The notes beneath the pieces were generated by a model, which saw only the letters and a program-made list of their open reading frames with translations, made no database searches and had not been told where the DNA came from. Position numbers and translations under genes: made by a program. DNA of 64,000 nucleotides from Clostridia bacterium (GTDB lineage Bacteria > Bacillota > Clostridia > Oscillospirales > Acutalibacteraceae), in contig JAFXGM010000009.1 in NCBI GenBank assembly GCA_017513195.1, forward strand, positions 1 through 64,000. The letters run 5' to 3'. This document shows positions 27,753 to 35,100 of the stretch, piece after piece. The number at the start of each line of letters is the position of its first letter. Position 1 is the first letter of the stretch.

Positions 27753-28874
27753 TTAATGTTTTTTAAATTTTTTTAAAGTATAAATGAACATATCGACTTC
27801 GCCAATATTATTAAATATCGACGGTGAAAATCTAACAGTACCTTGAAGTACTGTACCAATTTTTTTGTGTGCCAACGGCGCGCAGTGCAAACCTGCTCTA
27901 ACGGCGAAACCCTTATCATTTAAAAATTGTGCAACAATATCCGATTGTGTGTCGAGATGATTAAAAGAAATAACAGGAACATATCCATTATTATTCGGAT
28001 TTGAATAGAAAATATAATCTTCGTTTTTTAAACAATTATATAGATGTTTCGCAAGTGAATTTTCTTTTTTGAACATAATATTAGCATTTGATTTTACAAA
28101 TTCTATTCCGGCATTTATGGTAGAGATTGCCGGCAAATTCACTGTACCGCTTTCAAAGCGTTCAGGCATTGTAGTGGGCTGAAACAATTCCAAAGAATTT
28201 GTTCCTGTACCGCCCTCTATTATTGTTTTATTTATTGGTTTTCTTGCAATCAATACACCAAATCCCATTGGACAATATAAGCCTTTGTGGGGCGCTACAC
28301 ACAAAAAGTCTATATTCATTTCATTCATTTTTATAGGAATAATACCAGCACCTTGTGCAGCATCAACACCGAATAAAATATTGTGCTTTTTACATAATTC
28401 ACCGATTTTTTTAAGCGGTAGAATTTTGCCAATTACATTTGAAGCGGCTGTACAAAAAATCATTTTCGTATTTGATTTAATTGAATTTTCAAAATTTCTT
28501 AGCGTTTCACTATCATCATTAAGCGAAACGGTAGCAATTGTATAATCTACGTTTATCGACTTCACCGGTCTTATAACAGCGTTATGTTCTAAATCAGAAA
28601 TTATTATATGGTCACCTTTTGATAAAACCCCTTTTAACACATAATTAATGCTTGTAGTACAATTGGCAGTAAAAACTACCGTTTCCGGTCCGTCACTATC
28701 AAAAAAATCCGATATTTTTTCTCTTGCTTTATATACAATATTTGCCGCCCTTTGTGACAGATAATGACCGCTTCTTCCCGGATTTGCAGAAATATTTTTC
28801 AAATCATAATTGTATGCATTTACAACTGTTATCGGTTTGTGACCTGTTGTTGCTGCGTTATCAAAATATATCAT
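27753..28874 (-). CDS. Cysteine desulfurase-like class V aminotransferase
   Basis: PLP enzyme of 373 residues. Start MIYFDNAATTGHKP; PLP site with the lysine in VAPHKGLYCPMGFG near residue 200; active cysteine in RAGLHCAPLAHKKIGT near residue 335. This matches the EF2568-type subfamily of cysteine desulfurases, distinct from IscS and SufS. A DUF3343 protein, proposed to carry sulfur or selenium, is encoded just upstream. Role in selenium or sulfur transfer is inferred. GGTGA precedes ATG 28874 by 5 bases. Confidence 0.9.
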   Translation of the reverse strand: MIYFDNAATTGHKPITVVNAYNYDLKNISANPGRSGHYLSQRAANIVYKAREKISDFFDSDGPETVVFTANCTTSINYVLKGVLSKGDHIIISDLEHNAVIRPVKSINVDYTIATVSLNDDSETLRNFENSIKSNTKMIFCTAASNVIGKILPLKKIGELCKKHNILFGVDAAQGAGIIPIKMNEMNIDFLCVAPHKGLYCPMGFGVLIARKPINKTIIEGGTGTNSLELFQPTTMPERFESGTVNLPAISTINAGIEFVKSNANIMFKKENSLAKHLYNCLKNEDYIFYSNPNNNGYVPVISFNHLDTQSDIVAQFLNDKGFAVRAGLHCAPLAHKKIGTVLQGTVRFSPSIFNNIGEVDMFIYTLKKFKKH

Positions 28875-28903
28875 TAAATTCACCTTAATTCGTGCAATAA
28901 ATA

Positions 28904-28926
28904 AAAGCAGCCATTTTGGCTGCTTT
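28904..28926 (-). terminator. Hairpin between DUF3343 and desulfurase genes
   Basis: AAAGCAGCC (28904-28912), loop ATTTT, GGCTGCTTT (28918-28926), a perfect 9-bp stem; leftward it runs into TTTATTTATT. It lies between two co-directional genes, so it may set their ratio rather than end the operon. Confidence 0.75.
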
Positions 28927-28935
28927 CTTAGAAAA

Positions 28936-29157
28936 CTATGCGAAGGATTTAATTTCTAAAATTTTTATGTTAGCAACCGATAGTGCGCTTACAATTTTCT
29001 CACGATTGCCAAAAGATACGATTACGTAACCACAACCAACATTACCATTAATATCTGTTTTTTTCTCAATATGAGCTTTATATCCGTGTTTACGTAAGAA
29101 ATCTCTACCCTTTATCGCATATGTTATTGAACTGACCGAAATAATATGACGTTGCAT
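28936..29157 (-). CDS. DUF3343 putative sulfur/selenium carrier
   Basis: 73-residue protein. SITYAIKGRDFLRKHGYKAH and GCGYVIVSFG match DUF3343 (PF11823), small proteins found beside class V aminotransferases and selenium genes and thought to ferry the chalcogen on a cysteine. Only one cysteine (in VGCGY) remains of the usual CGCGY-like pair. Start ATG 29157 is 7 bases from GGAGAG. Partner of the downstream desulfurase by position. Confidence 0.82.
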   Translation of the reverse strand: MQRHIISVSSITYAIKGRDFLRKHGYKAHIEKKTDINGNVGCGYVIVSFGNREKIVSALSVANIKILEIKSFA

Positions 29158-29174
29158 AAATATCTCTCCAACCA

Positions 29175-29197
29175 AAATATAGAATAATTCTATATTT
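29175..29197. promoter_or_regulatory. Perfect 11-bp dyad upstream of DUF3343
   Basis: AAATATAGAAT - A - ATTCTATATTT, a perfect dyad just before the GGAGAG ribosome site. It may be a regulator site, or a weak AT-rich terminator of the AI-2E family gene that ends at 29215. Confidence 0.4.
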
Positions 29198-29214
29198 CAT
29201 AATATGCAGGTATA

Positions 29215-30279
29215 CTATTTATGCTCATTACTCGTAGCAACTCTTCGTCTTAAAAAAGTGAATAATACGGTTAAAATTATAGGTAAAAATATCATGCCAA
29301 TTATTCCCGCCAACCTAAACCCAATAAAAATAAAAATTAGAGTAAATAGAGGATTCATATCAATTTGCTTTCCAATGATTTTGGGTTCAATAGAATTTCT
29401 TGTTATGGTTATAATCAAATACAAAATCAAAAGTCCGACAGCAAAAAAATAATTATTTTTAATAAACTCAATTATTGTCCACGGAATCAAAATTGTTCCA
29501 GTTCCTATGACGGGAAGTAAATCTAAAAGTGCTACAATCAATGCTAAAATTATAAACTTATTTATACCCAAAATCAAAAATCCCAATAACAATTCGCCAA
29601 ACGTAATTAAAAACAGCCAAAAATACCCTAATGAAAATTTTAAAAAGTATTCTTTTGATATATCTTTAATTTCGGTAACAACTTTTAAAAATTTTTCACT
29701 CACAAATCCTTTTACAAACTGTAAAATTTTATCGTAATCTTTTGCGATATAACAAGTTGATACGATTGTTACAACACAACTCAAAAGAACGGTTAGAGTG
29801 TTTTTTACAAGACTTGTTATAGCATTAGAAAAATAAGATGTTACATTTACTATCAAACTATTTATAGCGTCGTTATAAAGCGTCTTTACGTTATCGACGT
29901 TGAATTTGTTTAATAAAGATTCTATTTTTAAAAAAACATTATCAAAATAAATTTTTAGTTGCTCGCTATTGTTTGACAAAAATTTTACAAACCTATTAAA
30001 TTGAGAAAATATAAACCAAAAAAACAAAAAAATTATTATAGACACAAACAAATAAATTATAACAGATAATATAGCCGCACATTTATTCTTTTTTATACCG
30101 ATTTTTTTATTTATAAAAACAGCCGGCTTTTGTACCAGATGCGCAATAATTATTCCTATTAAAAAAGGCAAAAGATATGCAGATGCGAATGTTATTAAAA
30201 AATAAATTATAAGTATCCACACAGCAAGATATATTGAATTTATAATAAAACTTTTCTTTTTTTCCATAATTGATAACAA
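29215..30279 (-). CDS. AI-2E family transporter
   Basis: 354 residues with seven to eight membrane helices, matching the PF01594 family (annotated as AI-2 exporters; members also act as Na+/H+ antiporters or peptidoglycan-related permeases). Family segments: FLIGIIIAHLVQKPAVFINK near the start and LLDLLPVIGTGTILIPW, the conserved DLLPxIG motif. TTG 30279 lies four bases after GGTGGTG; ATG 30267 is the alternative but 16 bases away. Substrate unknown. Confidence 0.86.
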   Translation of the reverse strand: MLSIMEKKKSFIINSIYLAVWILIIYFLITFASAYLLPFLIGIIIAHLVQKPAVFINKKIGIKKNKCAAILSVIIYLFVSIIIFLFFWFIFSQFNRFVKFLSNNSEQLKIYFDNVFLKIESLLNKFNVDNVKTLYNDAINSLIVNVTSYFSNAITSLVKNTLTVLLSCVVTIVSTCYIAKDYDKILQFVKGFVSEKFLKVVTEIKDISKEYFLKFSLGYFWLFLITFGELLLGFLILGINKFIILALIVALLDLLPVIGTGTILIPWTIIEFIKNNYFFAVGLLILYLIITITRNSIEPKIIGKQIDMNPLFTLIFIFIGFRLAGIIGMIFLPIILTVLFTFLRRRVATSNEHK

Positions 30280-30349
30280 TTTTCACCACCAATAAATAAT
30301 ATCACCAAAAATAACGGTTATATATATAAATTATTATTAAATTTAAATA

Positions 30350-30378
30350 TTGATTTTTGCCATATCGTGTAGTATAAT
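30350..30378 (+). promoter_or_regulatory. Promoter of hom-lysC
   Basis: TTGATT (30350-30355), 17-bp spacer, TATAAT (30373-30378). The leader to ATG 30426 is about 40 bases and shows no riboswitch or T-box. Confidence 0.75.
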
Positions 30379-30425
30379 ATCAAAACATTAAATTATATGT
30401 GTTTGAAAAATTCTGGGGGTTAAAA

Positions 30426-31652
30426 ATGATTTATACCGCGATTATGGGACACGGTGTCGTAGGTTCCGGCGTTGCCGAAATAATGCTTGGACATACAGAT
30501 ATGATTAATCATAAAATCAAAAATGAAATCGACGTTAAATATATTCTTGATTTGCGCGATTTTAATGATTTGTCCTATTCCGATAAATTCATCAAAGACT
30601 TTGAACTAATCGTTAACGATGATGATATTAAGATTGTTGTTGAAGTTATGGGCGGTATAAATCCAGCCTATGATTTTGTAAAAAGATGTTTGCTTGCAGG
30701 TAAAAGTGTTGTTACCTCAAACAAAGAGTTAGTTGCTGCAAAGGGTGCCGAGCTTCTTGCAATTGCAAATGAAAAGAATGTAAACTTTCTATTTGAGGCA
30801 AGCGTTGGCGGCGGTATTCCGATTTTAAGACCTATCGCACAATGCCTTTCAGCAAACGAAATCACCGAAGTAAAAGGTATCTTAAATGGCACAACAAACT
30901 ACATTTTAAATAAAATGATAGTAGACAATATGGATTTTGACTCTGCCCTCTCGCTTGCTCAAGAAATGGGCTTTGCAGAAAAAAATCCTGCTGCTGACAT
31001 TGAAGGTCATGATGCTTGTCGTAAAATTTGCATTTTAGCTGCACTTGCATTTGGAAAGCACGTTTATCCGGAACAGGTTTCTACCGATGGTATTACCAAC
31101 ATAACACTTACCGACGTTGAATATGCTGATTCCTTTGATTGTGCAATTAAGCTTATTGGTAGTGCAAAAAAATTAGAAAATGGCAAAATTGCAGCTTCGG
31201 TAAAGCCAATGCTTGTAAGCCACAGCAACATTCTTTCAGACGTTGACGGAGTATTTAACGCAATTATGGTTACCGGTGATTCCGTTGGTGACGTAATGTT
31301 CTACGGTAAGGGTGCCGGCAAAATGGCAACCGCAAGCGCAGTTGTGGCCGACATTATGGACTGTGCAAAGCACCTTAATGCACGCAAATACGTTGATTGG
31401 ATCGAAGGCTCAAACGATTATGTTATAAAACCAGACGAAAAAGTTCGTCTTTATGTATATATTCAATCAGATGATTACGATATGCTATGCACACAGTTCA
31501 CTACCCTGTTTTCTGATAACACGTGGCATACCAAAAACGATTATAAAAAAGAAATTGCTTTTATTACTAACGAAGATTACGAAAGCGTATTAATGGAAAA
31601 AATCAATTCTATTAATTGCGACAATATAAAAGTAATGCACACCTTGTTTTAG
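30426..31652 (+). CDS. hom: Homoserine dehydrogenase
   Basis: Reduces aspartate semialdehyde to homoserine, the branch toward threonine and methionine. 408 residues: NAD(P)-binding GHGVVGSGVAEIML at residues 8-21, catalytic-domain segment LNGTTNYIL near residue 165 and AAxDIEGHDA-type PAADIEGHDACRKI near residue 190. About 75 C-terminal residues form a short ACT-like regulatory region. GGGGG precedes ATG 30426. lysC follows 11 bases later. Confidence 0.95.
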   Translation: MIYTAIMGHGVVGSGVAEIMLGHTDMINHKIKNEIDVKYILDLRDFNDLSYSDKFIKDFELIVNDDDIKIVVEVMGGINPAYDFVKRCLLAGKSVVTSNKELVAAKGAELLAIANEKNVNFLFEASVGGGIPILRPIAQCLSANEITEVKGILNGTTNYILNKMIVDNMDFDSALSLAQEMGFAEKNPAADIEGHDACRKICILAALAFGKHVYPEQVSTDGITNITLTDVEYADSFDCAIKLIGSAKKLENGKIAASVKPMLVSHSNILSDVDGVFNAIMVTGDSVGDVMFYGKGAGKMATASAVVADIMDCAKHLNARKYVDWIEGSNDYVIKPDEKVRLYVYIQSDDYDMLCTQFTTLFSDNTWHTKNDYKKEIAFITNEDYESVLMEKINSINCDNIKVMHTLF

Positions 31653-31663
31653 GAGGTCCTTAT

Positions 31664-32872
31664 ATGGCACTTATTGTTAAAAAATTTGGCGGTTCGTCTG
31701 TAAAAGACGCCGAACATGTAATGAATGTCGCCGGTATTGTTGTTGATGAATATAAAGCCGGCAATGACGTCATTGTTGTAGTATCAGCCCAAGGCGATAC
31801 AACCGACGATCTTATAGAAAAGGCAAAAGAAATTAACTCTGCTACCCCACTTAAGCGTGAAATGGATATGTTGATGACAGCTGGTGAACAAATTTCTATT
31901 GCACTACTTGCTATGGCAATTGATAAGCTCGGTTGCCCTGTTATTTCACTTCTTGGTTGGCAAGCAGGTTTTAGTACCGACTCACATCACGGTAAAGCAA
32001 GAATTAAAAAAATAAATACCGAGCGTATGAAAACTGAGCTTTCAAAAGGCAACATTATAATTGTTGCGGGCTTCCAGGGCCTTAATAAGTATGATGACCT
32101 TACCACCCTCGGTCGTGGCGGTTCAGATACAAGTGCTGTGGCTATTGCAGCCGCAATGAGCGCTGACAGATGTCAAATTTATACCGATGTTGACGGCGTA
32201 TATACAGCCGATCCACGCAAGGTTAAAAACGCAGTCAAGATGGACGAAGTACAATACGACGAAATGCTTGAGATGGCAACACTTGGCGCACAGGTACTTA
32301 ACAACCGTTCGGTTGAAATGGCTAAAAAATATAACGTTGAGCTTGAGGTTCTTTCAAGTCTTGAAAGAAAACCCGGCACTATTATAAAGGAGCATGTTAA
32401 GATGGAAAAAACTTTAATTCGTGGCGTAGCAAAAGACACAAGTGTTACAACAATTTCTGTAGTTGGTCTAAAGGACCAACCAGGTGTTGCATTTAAACTA
32501 TTTAATAAGCTTGCACAATACAAGGTAAACGTTGATATTATCCTTCAATCTGTTGGTCGTCACGGTACAAAAGATATTACATTTACCGTTTCACACGAGC
32601 AGATGGATGATGCAATTAAAGCTATGGAGTCAATGAAGGGCGTATTTGATTATTCTGACCTTAAGGTAAACAACGGCCTTTCTAAAATTTCTATCGTTGG
32701 TGCAGGTATGGAAAGCAACCCAGGTGTTGCATCAAAAATGTTTGAAGCTCTTTATGATGCCGATATTAACATTCATATGATTTCTACCAGCGAAACAAAG
32801 ATTTCTGTTCTTATTGAAACCGAACTTGCAGACAAAGCTGTTCAGGCAGTTCACGACGCATTTATTGGTTAA
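31664..32872 (+). CDS. lysC: Aspartate kinase
   Basis: First step of the lysine, threonine and methionine pathway. 402 residues. Kinase domain start IVKKFGGSSVKDAEHV, substrate motif TLGRGGSDTSAVAIAAA near residue 150, and two C-terminal ACT domains (ISVVGLKDQPGVAFKLF and ISIVGAGMESNPGVASKMF) that bind the feedback amino acid. AGGAGGT precedes ATG 31664 by 6 bases. Operon with hom. Confidence 0.97.
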   Translation: MALIVKKFGGSSVKDAEHVMNVAGIVVDEYKAGNDVIVVVSAQGDTTDDLIEKAKEINSATPLKREMDMLMTAGEQISIALLAMAIDKLGCPVISLLGWQAGFSTDSHHGKARIKKINTERMKTELSKGNIIIVAGFQGLNKYDDLTTLGRGGSDTSAVAIAAAMSADRCQIYTDVDGVYTADPRKVKNAVKMDEVQYDEMLEMATLGAQVLNNRSVEMAKKYNVELEVLSSLERKPGTIIKEHVKMEKTLIRGVAKDTSVTTISVVGLKDQPGVAFKLFNKLAQYKVNVDIILQSVGRHGTKDITFTVSHEQMDDAIKAMESMKGVFDYSDLKVNNGLSKISIVGAGMESNPGVASKMFEALYDADINIHMISTSETKISVLIETELADKAVQAVHDAFIG

Positions 32873-32883
32873 AATTATTACCG

Positions 32884-32912
32884 AAACCGCCACTAAAAAA
32901 TAGTGGCGGTTT
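32884..32912 (+). terminator. Terminator of hom-lysC
   Basis: AAACCGCCACTA (32884-32895) pairs with TAGTGGCGGTTT (32901-32912); 12-bp stem, short A loop, T tract. Confidence 0.9.
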
Positions 32913-32937
32913 TAATTAAAAATATCACAAAAACATC

Positions 32938-32965
32938 TTGACAAATTGTTTTATTATGATATAAT
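32938..32965 (+). promoter_or_regulatory. Promoter of tRNA-His
   Basis: TTGACA (32938-32943), 16-bp spacer, TATAAT (32960-32965), about 12 bases before the tRNA. Confidence 0.85.
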
Positions 32966-32977
32966 AATGTTCGTTAC

Positions 32978-33055
32978 GGTGGTTGTAGCTTAGTTGGTTA
33001 AAGCGCCAGTTTGTGGCACTGGAGACCGTGGGTTCGAATCCCATCTACCACCCCA
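32978..33055 (+). tRNA. tRNA-His (GUG)
   Basis: Full cloverleaf with anticodon GTG in the loop of CCAGT-TTGTGGC-ACTGG, T loop TTCGAAT, and encoded CCA. The extra G at -1 (32978) pairs with discriminator C, the identity mark of tRNA-His. Acceptor GTGGTTG against CTACCAC leaves one U6-U67 mismatch. Confidence 0.95.
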
Positions 33056-33061
33056 CAAGTT

Positions 33062-33099
33062 AACCTCGGTATATATAACACTACCGAGGTTGCTTTTTT
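33062..33099 (+). terminator. Terminator after tRNA-His
   Basis: AACCTCGGTA (33062-33071) pairs with TACCGAGGTT (33082-33091), then GC and six T. No separate promoter is clear before tRNA-Gln, so that tRNA may depend on readthrough. Confidence 0.85.
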
Positions 33100-33113
33100 A
33101 AAAAATTTAATAT

Positions 33114-33188
33114 TGGGGTGTCGTCAAGCGGTAAGACACAGCACTTTGACTGCTGCATTCGTAGGTTCGAATCCTGCCACCCCAGCCA
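33114..33188 (+). tRNA. tRNA-Gln (UUG)
   Basis: Acceptor TGGGGTG pairs perfectly with CACCCCA; anticodon TTG in CAGCACT-TTG-ACTGCTG; T loop TTCGAAT; encoded CCA after discriminator G. Confidence 0.96.
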
Positions 33189-33224
33189 GAAAACGACAAG
33201 TTTCGACAGAAACTTGTCGTTTTC
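33189..33224 (+). terminator. Terminator after tRNA-Gln
   Basis: GAAAACGACAAGTTTC and GAAACTTGTCGTTTTC form a perfect 16-bp stem around GACA. The hairpin-chain element starts at its very end. Confidence 0.9.
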
Positions 33225-33395
33225 AGTTATATTCGCCTTACGTCGCGTTATATGCACCTTCGGTGCGTGATATTTGCTTCGCAAGTGATATGCCTGCAGG
33301 CGTTAGGGGCGAATATAATATCACTGAAACCGTAGGTTTCAATATCACATTTTGCGTAGCAAAATATATCACTCCGTCGAAGACGGAATATCACT
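33225..33395 (+). repeat. Hairpin-chain element, copy 1
   Basis: A chain of short palindromes joined by a constant linker. Left half: arm TTATATTCGCC (33227-33237), hairpins GCACC-TTC-GGTGC, TTGC-TTC-GCAA and GCCTGCAGGC joined by GTGATAT, then arm GGCGAATATAA (33308-33318). Right half: hairpins GAAACC-GTA-GGTTTC, ATTTTGC-GTA-GCAAAAT and TCCGTC-GAA-GACGGA joined by the reverse linker ATATCAC. The linkers of the two halves are mutually complementary, so the whole could also fold as one long branched structure. No coding sequence fits. This and the terminators fill 33189-33503. Confidence 0.85.
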
Positions 33396-33470
33396 AAAAA
33401 CTAACGGTTAGGTGAGAGTTAAAATTCATACGCCAAAACTACTATAAATATATTTTTTGGCATATATCAA

Positions 33471-33499
33471 AAAGCCAAGAACCGAAAGTTCTTGGCTTT
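33471..33499 (-). terminator. Terminator of mgtC-ttcA transcript
   Basis: AAAGCCAAGAAC (33471-33482) pairs with GTTCTTGGCTTT (33488-33499); leftward the stem is followed by TTTTTGATATA. Confidence 0.88.
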
Positions 33500-33503
33500 A
33501 ATA

Positions 33504-34181
33504 CTATTCTAATACCCAAAAAACGATACCATCAATACCATCAATGTGATTTTTAATTTCCTCAACTGTTCTAAGATTTGATACCGTTACATATACTCCG
33601 ACCGTGTTACCAACGTTGCTTTTTGGTGCAACGGTTTCAATCAGTGCATCCATATCAAGCTCGGTTCTGACCTTATCTAGAATGTCGTTAATTTTCTTGG
33701 TTAAATCTATTTCTATGTAAATGTGGGTTGTTTCCTTGCGCTTGCGTTCCATACGGGTTAAAACTGCCGTCGTAAAGAAACAAGCAACAGTAGCAACTAA
33801 TGCACCAACATAAAAACCAAATCCAAGCGCTATACCAATTGCGGCAGTTGCCCACATACCCGCAGCGGTAGTAAGACCTGTAACAACATTACCATTCTTA
33901 ACAATTATCATACCTGCGCCCAAAAAGCCTATACCGGATATTACCTGTGCTGCAAGACGTAATATATCGTCGGATGCGTGTAATGTATTAGAAGCATACA
34001 AACCCGTAAGCGCCGTCATAGCCGAGCCAATACAAACAAGTATATGCGTACGCAAACCCGCCGCGCTACCATGCTTACCACGCTCACTACCGATTAAACC
34101 ACCAACAATTACAGCAAGTAATAATCGAACTAAAATTGAAATAGCATTAAAATCTGTTAATGTTTTTATAATTACTGACAT
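33504..34181 (-). CDS. MgtC/SapB-family membrane protein
   Basis: 225 residues: about five membrane helices in the first 145 residues, with the MgtC signature GGLIGSERGKHGSAAGLRTH near residue 28 and GIGFLGAGMIIVKNG near residue 85, then an ACT-like cytoplasmic tail. MgtC proteins affect magnesium and phosphate homeostasis and membrane potential. Encoded 14 bases after ttcA on the same strand. Exact role here unknown. Confidence 0.88.
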   Translation of the reverse strand: MSVIIKTLTDFNAISILVRLLLAVIVGGLIGSERGKHGSAAGLRTHILVCIGSAMTALTGLYASNTLHASDDILRLAAQVISGIGFLGAGMIIVKNGNVVTGLTTAAGMWATAAIGIALGFGFYVGALVATVACFFTTAVLTRMERKRKETTHIYIEIDLTKKINDILDKVRTELDMDALIETVAPKSNVGNTVGVYVTVSNLRTVEEIKNHIDGIDGIVFWVLE

Positions 34182-34195
34182 ACTTACTCCCCCTT

Positions 34196-35029
34196 TTAAT
34201 ACTTTTCTATAAAGCTATGCTTATCGCCACTGTCACTATCACGCCAACCGGGCATTGTAGCCATATTAACGTTATGAAGACTGCGGAATATATTTTCGTC
34301 AGCATCAGGATTTTTAAGTCTTATGCTTTTTACAAGTTCTTTCATTTCTTGACGTTTAGATAGCATTTCATCTTCGGCACTATCGGCCGTAAATTTACAT
34401 GCACAGCGCAAAAAATGCAAATCATTATAGTTTGCCCAGGAAATGATATCACGCTCTTTAACTTTATATAGAGGTCGAATAAGCTCCACACCCTCAAAAT
34501 TAGTGCTATGCAGTTTTGGAAGCATTGTTTTAATCTCAGACGAATATATCATACTCATAAGTGTTGTTTCAATAGCATCGTCTAAATGGTGGCCTAAAGC
34601 GATTTTATTACAACCGATAGTCTTTGCCTTGGCATATAATGCCCCGCGTCGCATACGCGCACACAAGTAACACGGTGAGCCACCCGCGGTGTATGCCACG
34701 TCGAAAATATCACTCTCAAATATTTCGGCATCAATACCAAGAGTTTTTAAATTTTGCTCAATTAGTTCACGATTAGGTTTAGCGTAGCCAGGGTCCATTA
34801 CAATATATTTTATGGTAAATGGAATCTCACTATGACGCTGTAAAAGTTGCATACACTTGGCAAGTATCATCGAGTCCTTACCACCCGAAATACAAACGGC
34901 TATGCTGTCGTTTTCTTTAATTAACTCATATTCCTGTACAGCACCTACAAAGCTATTCCATATTGATTTACGGTATTTTTTTATTATACTGCGCTCTATT
35001 AACTGAGCTTTATCTAAAACTCTTGCCAA
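34196..35029 (-). CDS. TtcA-family PP-loop tRNA thiolase
   Basis: 277 residues. PP-loop ATP site ISGGKDSMILAKCM near residue 48 and the family CYLCARMRRGALY cysteine pair near residue 127, followed by ALGHHLDDAIETTL. A further CAC cysteine pair near residue 210 could complete an iron-sulfur site. TtcA proteins insert sulfur at C32 of tRNA; other members of the family have different targets. The start is TTG 35029, 5 bases after GGTG. Confidence 0.85.
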   Translation of the reverse strand: MARVLDKAQLIERSIIKKYRKSIWNSFVGAVQEYELIKENDSIAVCISGGKDSMILAKCMQLLQRHSEIPFTIKYIVMDPGYAKPNRELIEQNLKTLGIDAEIFESDIFDVAYTAGGSPCYLCARMRRGALYAKAKTIGCNKIALGHHLDDAIETTLMSMIYSSEIKTMLPKLHSTNFEGVELIRPLYKVKERDIISWANYNDLHFLRCACKFTADSAEDEMLSKRQEMKELVKSIRLKNPDADENIFRSLHNVNMATMPGWRDSDSGDKHSFIEKY

Positions 35030-35047
35030 AATATCACCTAAATAAAT

Positions 35048-35082
35048 AAAGTCGTTACCTATATTATACAGGTAACGACTTT
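35048..35082 (-). terminator. Terminator of the lysine transporter gene
   Basis: AAAGTCGTTACCT (35048-35060) pairs with AGGTAACGACTTT (35070-35082); leftward T-rich tail TTTATTTATT. Confidence 0.88.
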
Positions 35083-35100
35083 TAATTTCAATAGATTTTA

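Noticed and set aside
30379-30425. Riboswitch or T-box before hom-lysC
   Set aside because: The leader is under 50 bases with no stable fold or T-box sequence.
33225-33395. CRISPR array
   Set aside because: The constant parts are only 7-8 bases and alternate in orientation between halves; the variable parts are palindromes rather than spacers, and no cas genes are present.
33011-33397. 128-codon open frame on the + strand
   Set aside because: It runs through both tRNAs, their terminators and the hairpin chain; it has no ribosome site and is an artefact of structured DNA.
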